NCBI GenBank assembly: GCA_964009845.1 | Contig: CAXGIQ010000046.1 | Coordinates: 1-10,090, forward strand | Length of the DNA stretch: 10,090 nucleotides | DNA from: UBA7312 sp002715345 | Lineage (GTDB): Bacteria; Bacteroidota; Bacteroidia; Flavobacteriales; UBA7312 | Direction of reading: 5' to 3' | Part shown: positions 6,326 through 10,090 of the stretch, one piece after another | Layout of the letters: the number at the start of each line of letters is the position of its first letter | How positions within the stretch are numbered: position 1 is the stretch's first letter | The notes under the pieces: model-generated | Database searches by the model: none | The model's input: only the letters and a program-made list of their open reading frames with translations | What the model was told of the DNA's origin: nothing | Made by a program: the position numbers and the translations under genes

Positions 6326-7306
6326 CTACTTTTCAACAGCAAAATGTGTTGGACCGTAAAGTATTGGGTTAAATGTGCGGAATTGAATTAGTAAAAGGTC
6401 GTCTCCTAATTTAGCATACATACGATCAATATCCCATTTTCTCGGATTACTTTCCGCATCTAAGTGCAATTGTCTAGGCTTTTTATTATAAGTGTGTAAG
6501 GTGGTGTTTATCCCATTTGCACTTATACTGATGCTGTGCAAAGGAGTAGAGGCAAATATAGAATCCTTTTTCTCATAGGTATTCATAAATCCTTCGCAAT
6601 AAGTATTTTCAAACAATTGCATATATGTGTTTATGACTTCTGTTTGAACATCTTTTACCTCTCCCTGGTAATGATAAGATTCATTAGTTTTTATCAAGCT
6701 AAAGTTACGCTCTTCAGATTGATGATGAGTTATCTGCAGTGTATCAATTGTGTTTGTTTTGAATTGAAAAATAGCTCTTTCTCTCCATAAATCTACATGT
6801 ACTTTTTCTCCATCTATATTGTATTTTGGAGCTAGAAATCCGTTTGATCCAGGTAGGTGCATGACAAATGCTTTGTTTGAGTTTTCTAAGATCATATAGC
6901 TTCCTAAATGATCGCTAGATTCTCTTCCCACATAATAGGTTTTGAATGGTGTGTTTTCATCATGTGTAAACACTTCTACTTTAACTGCATTAGTAGCTAG
7001 TGATTTTATTACTGAATTGTGCATGCTTTCAGCTACAGGATTTTTAACTTCTATTTTTTGCATGGTGTTTAGTAATAATTCAATTGCATTTTCTCTAGCA
7101 AGATGTTCACCTACATACCATTTACCATGCTGTTTAGTTAGCAACACAACATTGTTAAATCTATCAGCAAAAAATATTTTCTGAACTTTATCTATTTCGG
7201 CAACAGCAAAATCTCTTAGTTCTTTTTTAATTGTGTTTTTACTTTGTTGATATATAATGGTAGTAATCGCAACTAACAATAGAATTATGGTTGATATTTT
7301 TTTCAT
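6326..7306 (-). CDS. DUF4340-like membrane-anchored protein of the gldFG locus
   Basis: The 326-residue protein has one N-terminal hydrophobic segment (about residues 4-20, after MKK) and then a soluble region with no lipobox Cys, so it is most likely anchored in the inner membrane with its bulk in the periplasm. Its pattern (QKIFFADRFNNVVLLTKQHGKWYV near 42-65, then YYVGRESSDHLGSYMILENSNKAFVM near 124-149) resembles DUF4340 proteins, which are often found beside GldG-type ABC auxiliary proteins. The start codon overlaps the gldG stop as ATGA, so translation is probably coupled. No enzymatic motif is visible. I infer a structural or accessory role with GldF/GldG, but the family has no established biochemical function. 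The family assignment is from pattern only. Confidence 0.72.
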   Translation of the reverse strand: MKKISTIILLLVAITTIIYQQSKNTIKKELRDFAVAEIDKVQKIFFADRFNNVVLLTKQHGKWYVGEHLARENAIELLLNTMQKIEVKNPVAESMHNSVIKSLATNAVKVEVFTHDENTPFKTYYVGRESSDHLGSYMILENSNKAFVMHLPGSNGFLAPKYNIDGEKVHVDLWRERAIFQFKTNTIDTLQITHHQSEERNFSLIKTNESYHYQGEVKDVQTEVINTYMQLFENTYCEGFMNTYEKKDSIFASTPLHSISISANGINTTLHTYNKKPRQLHLDAESNPRKWDIDRMYAKLGDDLLLIQFRTFNPILYGPTHFAVEK

Positions 7307-9039
7307 GTGCTAAACTTTCTTTTTCTATTCATTGTCCATACAAGTCCAAGAATTGCTATAAATAGTAAAGGTGTTAGAATATTGATGATTTGCCAAAAAA
7401 ATCTATTGTTAGCAAGCTCGTTTTTATCTAGCAGTCTTAGTTTAAGCTCTCTGCTTCTAATCAACAATAACTCTTCTTTTCCTAGTAAATAGTTTAATGC
7501 GTTTATTATAAATTTCTTATTCCCATTATATTGCTGATTATTATATGGATTGTATCCTAGAGGATATGCGTTTCCACTCTTTGAAACATGATTTTTAATA
7601 ATGTCACCATCAGCTACTACAATCATTTTTGTTTCTTCACTTTTAGATAGTAAAGGAATTTTTTTATTGATAGGATTAATTCTGTTTTCAAAAACAGAAC
7701 TAAATTTTCCTTCCAACATGACTGCTATCATTTGTTCTCCTGCCTTGTATTGATCAAGTTTAGGCTCTCGCTCTAATATGTTGAGACTAACTCTGTGTGG
7801 TGATTTTACCAACTTAGTGTATGGAGAAGTGAAAAGTAAAGGTGTTTTTTTAATAGAATTAGTATTAACAGTATCTATTGTGCTTACAAATGTTGTTCTT
7901 AAAGCGTCTAAGTTTTTCGAAATAGGGTGAGTGTTTTTAGGAATAACTAAAGGATTATAAAACCATGGAAACATCCCTTGTTGTGGTCTGTCTCCCTGGT
8001 AACCTGTTACAACAGGTATTTCATCAGATTGCATATCCATTACTAAATCAGCATTGACTCTAACTCCATATTTAAAAAGCATATCATCAATATTTAGTTG
8101 TAAGGGTAGGGCCATGGAAAATGCATTTCCATTATTTAAACTATCCATATCCATGGCAACTCCATCAATAAACCACAATACTTTCCCTCCTTGCATGATG
8201 TATTGATCAATTAAGAATTTATCAAGATTATTAAAAGGAGTATTTGGTTTAGCAATGATAATAGCTTGGAACAAAGTCATTGTCTCCAATTGCTTTTGGA
8301 TGCTTGCTTTTTGCGTAACACTGTCTATCGTAAATTCCTTAATATCAAACCTCTCTACTTGATAATATTCAGATAAAGAGCCTTTTTCTACACCTAATGA
8401 ATTGGTGATGTCAATGGTTTCAGCAATTGACAACTCTTCATTTCCTTCAATGAATGCTATTCGTGGCTTTCTCTGCTCAAAGAGTTTGAGGAATGCGTTT
8501 GAAAATTCATATTCTAAATTTGCTATTGAGTTGTTTAAAACTACTTCATGATGCGTTCCAAATTGCCCTTGTAGTAGATTAAGTGAAACATTTACTCCTT
8601 TGTAATAGATAATTGCCCCTGGAAAAATGATTTGCTCGCTACTTCCATTTTTTTCTTGTACTTGAAGGTTGGTTGGTTCTAAACCTTGTTCGTACAGCTG
8701 TCTGTAAAGATTATTTCTTTCCTCTTGATTTGTATTTTCGGATGGGTTGATAAATTCATACTCTAGAAAAGATGAGTAGGAACGGAATTCGTTTAGAAGT
8801 TGATGTGTTGCGTTTTGCAGTCGAGTAAAACCTGCTGGAAACTCACCTTCTAGATATACTTTCACATAGACAATATCATCTAGCTCCTGTAAAATGTCTT
8901 TTGAGGTGTCAGATAATGAGTGTCGTTTGTCGGTTGTTAGGTCAATACGAAAAAACAACATGCTTGCCAACACATTTACCAATATCAGAATGCAGATATT
9001 TAGCGCTAAGCGGCCATATGTTTGTTTCTTTATTGCCAT
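7303..9039 (-). CDS. gldG: Gliding-motility ABC transporter auxiliary protein GldG
   Basis: GldG works with the permease GldF and the ATPase GldA in an ABC transporter found in gliding Bacteroidota; its exported substrate is not settled. The 578-residue length and layout fit: a transmembrane segment at ~10-30, then the family block RIDLTTDKRHSLSDTSKDIL (31-50), a long periplasmic ABC_transp_aux-type region containing RKPRIAFIEGNEELS and later VVADGDIIKN and INALNYLLG, and a second transmembrane segment at ~550-569 ending in the basic tail MNRKRKFST. The start overlaps gldF by 10 bp (gldF stop at 9030-9032), and the stop overlaps the next start by 4 bp, so three genes form a tightly coupled unit. 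gldA is not in the window, as is common because it often lies elsewhere. Confidence 0.95.
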   Translation of the reverse strand: MAIKKQTYGRLALNICILILVNVLASMLFFRIDLTTDKRHSLSDTSKDILQELDDIVYVKVYLEGEFPAGFTRLQNATHQLLNEFRSYSSFLEYEFINPSENTNQEERNNLYRQLYEQGLEPTNLQVQEKNGSSEQIIFPGAIIYYKGVNVSLNLLQGQFGTHHEVVLNNSIANLEYEFSNAFLKLFEQRKPRIAFIEGNEELSIAETIDITNSLGVEKGSLSEYYQVERFDIKEFTIDSVTQKASIQKQLETMTLFQAIIIAKPNTPFNNLDKFLIDQYIMQGGKVLWFIDGVAMDMDSLNNGNAFSMALPLQLNIDDMLFKYGVRVNADLVMDMQSDEIPVVTGYQGDRPQQGMFPWFYNPLVIPKNTHPISKNLDALRTTFVSTIDTVNTNSIKKTPLLFTSPYTKLVKSPHRVSLNILEREPKLDQYKAGEQMIAVMLEGKFSSVFENRINPINKKIPLLSKSEETKMIVVADGDIIKNHVSKSGNAYPLGYNPYNNQQYNGNKKFIINALNYLLGKEELLLIRSRELKLRLLDKNELANNRFFWQIINILTPLLFIAILGLVWTMNRKRKFST

Positions 9040-9764
9040 TTTCTACTTATTAAAACAGTTTGGGTTAATAAAACAAACAAAGTATTTAAACTAATGAAAT
9101 AGAGTATGTCACGACTATCAATAACACCTTTGCTTAATGAGGAGTAATGAGCATTGATGCCAATGTATTGTATTGCTAACTCTACTTTCCCATTACTTAT
9201 GCCACTAGCTATTATATCCCAACCTAAATAGAAAAAAGCTGAAAGGATAATGGCAATTACAAATGAGATGATTTGATTTTTACTCAATGCAGAAGCGAAT
9301 GTGCCGATAGCTACAAATCCACTAGCTAAAAAGAATAAGCCAATATAAGATCCGAAAATTCCTGCACTATCTAGGTTTCCGCTTATTTCACCCAGTATAT
9401 ATACGCTGAAATAATGCGCCAATGTTGGTAGTATGGATAAGACAACAAGTACCAATCCTGCAAAATATTTTGCCAGCACAACTTGTAATTCGGTTAAGGG
9501 TTTGGTTAAAATGAGCTCAATCGTTCCTTCTTTGTGCTCATCTGCAAACAATCGCATAGTAACAGCAGGTATAAAAAGCAAGAATAGGATAGGGGCTAAA
9601 ATGAATAAACTATCCATTTGTGCGTAGCCGTTATCCAACACATTATATTCACTACTAAAACCCCACATTAACAAACTGTTAGCAAGTAGAAAAACAGCTA
9701 TAATAAGGTAACCTACAAGAGTGCTGAAAAATGCGTTTATTTCTTTTTTAAATAGTGCAAACAT
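9030..9764 (-). CDS. gldF: Gliding-motility ABC transporter permease GldF
   Basis: This 244-residue ABC-2-type permease has six predicted membrane spans (~15-36, 52-72, 100-122, 135-160, 166-188, 218-239). The cytoplasmic segment DEHKEGTIELILTKPLTELQ (75-94), including the EGTIELILTKP block typical of GldF and related permeases, likely contacts the ATPase. The order gldF-gldG and the 10-bp overlap with gldG support the specific name. By family it forms the membrane channel of the GldAFG transporter. The start gives MFALFKKEINAFFSTLVGYL, the usual beginning. It lies 13 bp after the stop of a small ABM-fold gene, so it is probably expressed from a promoter upstream of that gene, near or beyond the right edge of the window. 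Confidence 0.94.
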   Translation of the reverse strand: MFALFKKEINAFFSTLVGYLIIAVFLLANSLLMWGFSSEYNVLDNGYAQMDSLFILAPILFLLFIPAVTMRLFADEHKEGTIELILTKPLTELQVVLAKYFAGLVLVVLSILPTLAHYFSVYILGEISGNLDSAGIFGSYIGLFFLASGFVAIGTFASALSKNQIISFVIAIILSAFFYLGWDIIASGISNGKVELAIQYIGINAHYSSLSKGVIDSRDILYFISLNTLFVLLTQTVLISRKWQ

Positions 9765-9777
9765 GAGTGGATCAAAA

Positions 9778-10065
9778 TTATAAAATCTCTTGAACGCTCC
9801 AAGCCATTGGCTTATTACAAAAAAGTGCTTTTGTTTGAGTCCAAACGCCTTTGAATAGTTCAGTTTCTCTGTATAGGTCTAAATGAGCTTGTGATTCCCA
9901 CTTGCTGTAGGTAAAAAAGATGTTTGACTCATGAATATCTTGCAATAGCTGGACGCCATAACATCCTTCTTGCAAAGCAATTTTAGATTGATTTTCTTGA
10001 AAAATGGATTTAAACGCTTCCACTTTATCAGCTTCAAATTCCATTTTAACGATTCTTTTAATCAT
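9778..10065 (-). CDS. Small ABM-domain (antibiotic biosynthesis monooxygenase fold) protein
   Basis: This 95-residue protein has the size and pattern of a stand-alone ABM domain, a dimeric ferredoxin-like alpha+beta barrel: strand MIKRIVKMEF, helix near 13-30, strand CYGVQLLQDI, strand IFFTYSKWES (49-58), helix AHLDLYRETELFKGVW (60-75), final strand AWSVQEIL. The YSKWES.A.LD.YR.TELF...W block is typical of the family. Some ABM proteins are cofactor-independent oxygenases or haem-degrading enzymes and many have no known reaction; no diagnostic catalytic residue lets me choose. There is no signal peptide. The first ATG is preferred over Met8 because strand one would otherwise be lost. It precedes gldF by 13 bp on the same strand. 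Only 25 bp of upstream sequence remain, with no clear promoter. Confidence 0.82.
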   Translation of the reverse strand: MIKRIVKMEFEADKVEAFKSIFQENQSKIALQEGCYGVQLLQDIHESNIFFTYSKWESQAHLDLYRETELFKGVWTQTKALFCNKPMAWSVQEIL

Positions 10066-10090
10066 CGAATTCTATTCTAATAATATCGTT

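Noticed and set aside
1..10090. Mobile element, CRISPR array, tRNA/rRNA or phage remnant
   Set aside because: I found no transposase or integrase motifs, no regularly spaced repeats, no tRNA-like cloverleaf and no sharp change in composition; every long stretch is explained by conserved genes.

Overview
The window looks like an ordinary chromosomal segment of a low-GC Bacteroidota, most likely a member of Flavobacteriales. The main grounds are a gldF-gldG pair (gliding-motility ABC transporter components known from this phylum), the Bacteroidota style of the aminomethyltransferase and beta-clamp proteins, the absence of clear Shine-Dalgarno sequences, and a TAnnTTTG-type -7 box upstream of dnaN. 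The species cannot be named from this sequence.

There are two convergent gene blocks. On the plus strand (1-4044) lie a CPA1-type cation/proton antiporter with a C-terminal RCK-like NAD-binding module (5' end outside the window), miaE (tRNA hydroxylase), gcvT (glycine cleavage T protein) and comB (2-phosphosulfolactate phosphatase family). Antiporter and miaE abut as TAAATG, gcvT and comB overlap by one base as TAATG, and only 31 bp separate miaE from gcvT, so the four are probably co-transcribed in whole or in part. On the minus strand, reading from the right edge, lie a small antibiotic-biosynthesis-monooxygenase (ABM) fold protein, gldF, gldG, a DUF4340-like membrane-anchored protein, dnaN (beta sliding clamp) and an outer-membrane beta-barrel protein. 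gldF/gldG overlap by 10 bp and gldG/DUF4340 by 4 bp, and the ABM gene stops 13 bp before gldF. dnaN and the beta-barrel gene follow after 71 and 43 bp and may have their own promoters.

The blocks meet in a 172-bp gap (4045-4216) that holds a terminator for each strand. Their 3' arms plus U-tracts form a perfect 15-nt inverted repeat. A 24-codon hydrophobic reading frame coupled to the comB stop codon also lies here, but it runs through the terminator and is probably fortuitous.

Functionally the window combines ion homeostasis, tRNA modification, one-carbon and sulfonate metabolism, gliding/ABC export, replication processivity and an envelope protein. I see no mobile element, CRISPR array, RNA gene or clear signature of a new defence or secretion system. 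The most worthwhile leads are the DUF4340-like and ABM proteins attached to gldFG, the role of a ComB homologue in such an organism, and the antiporter-miaE linkage.
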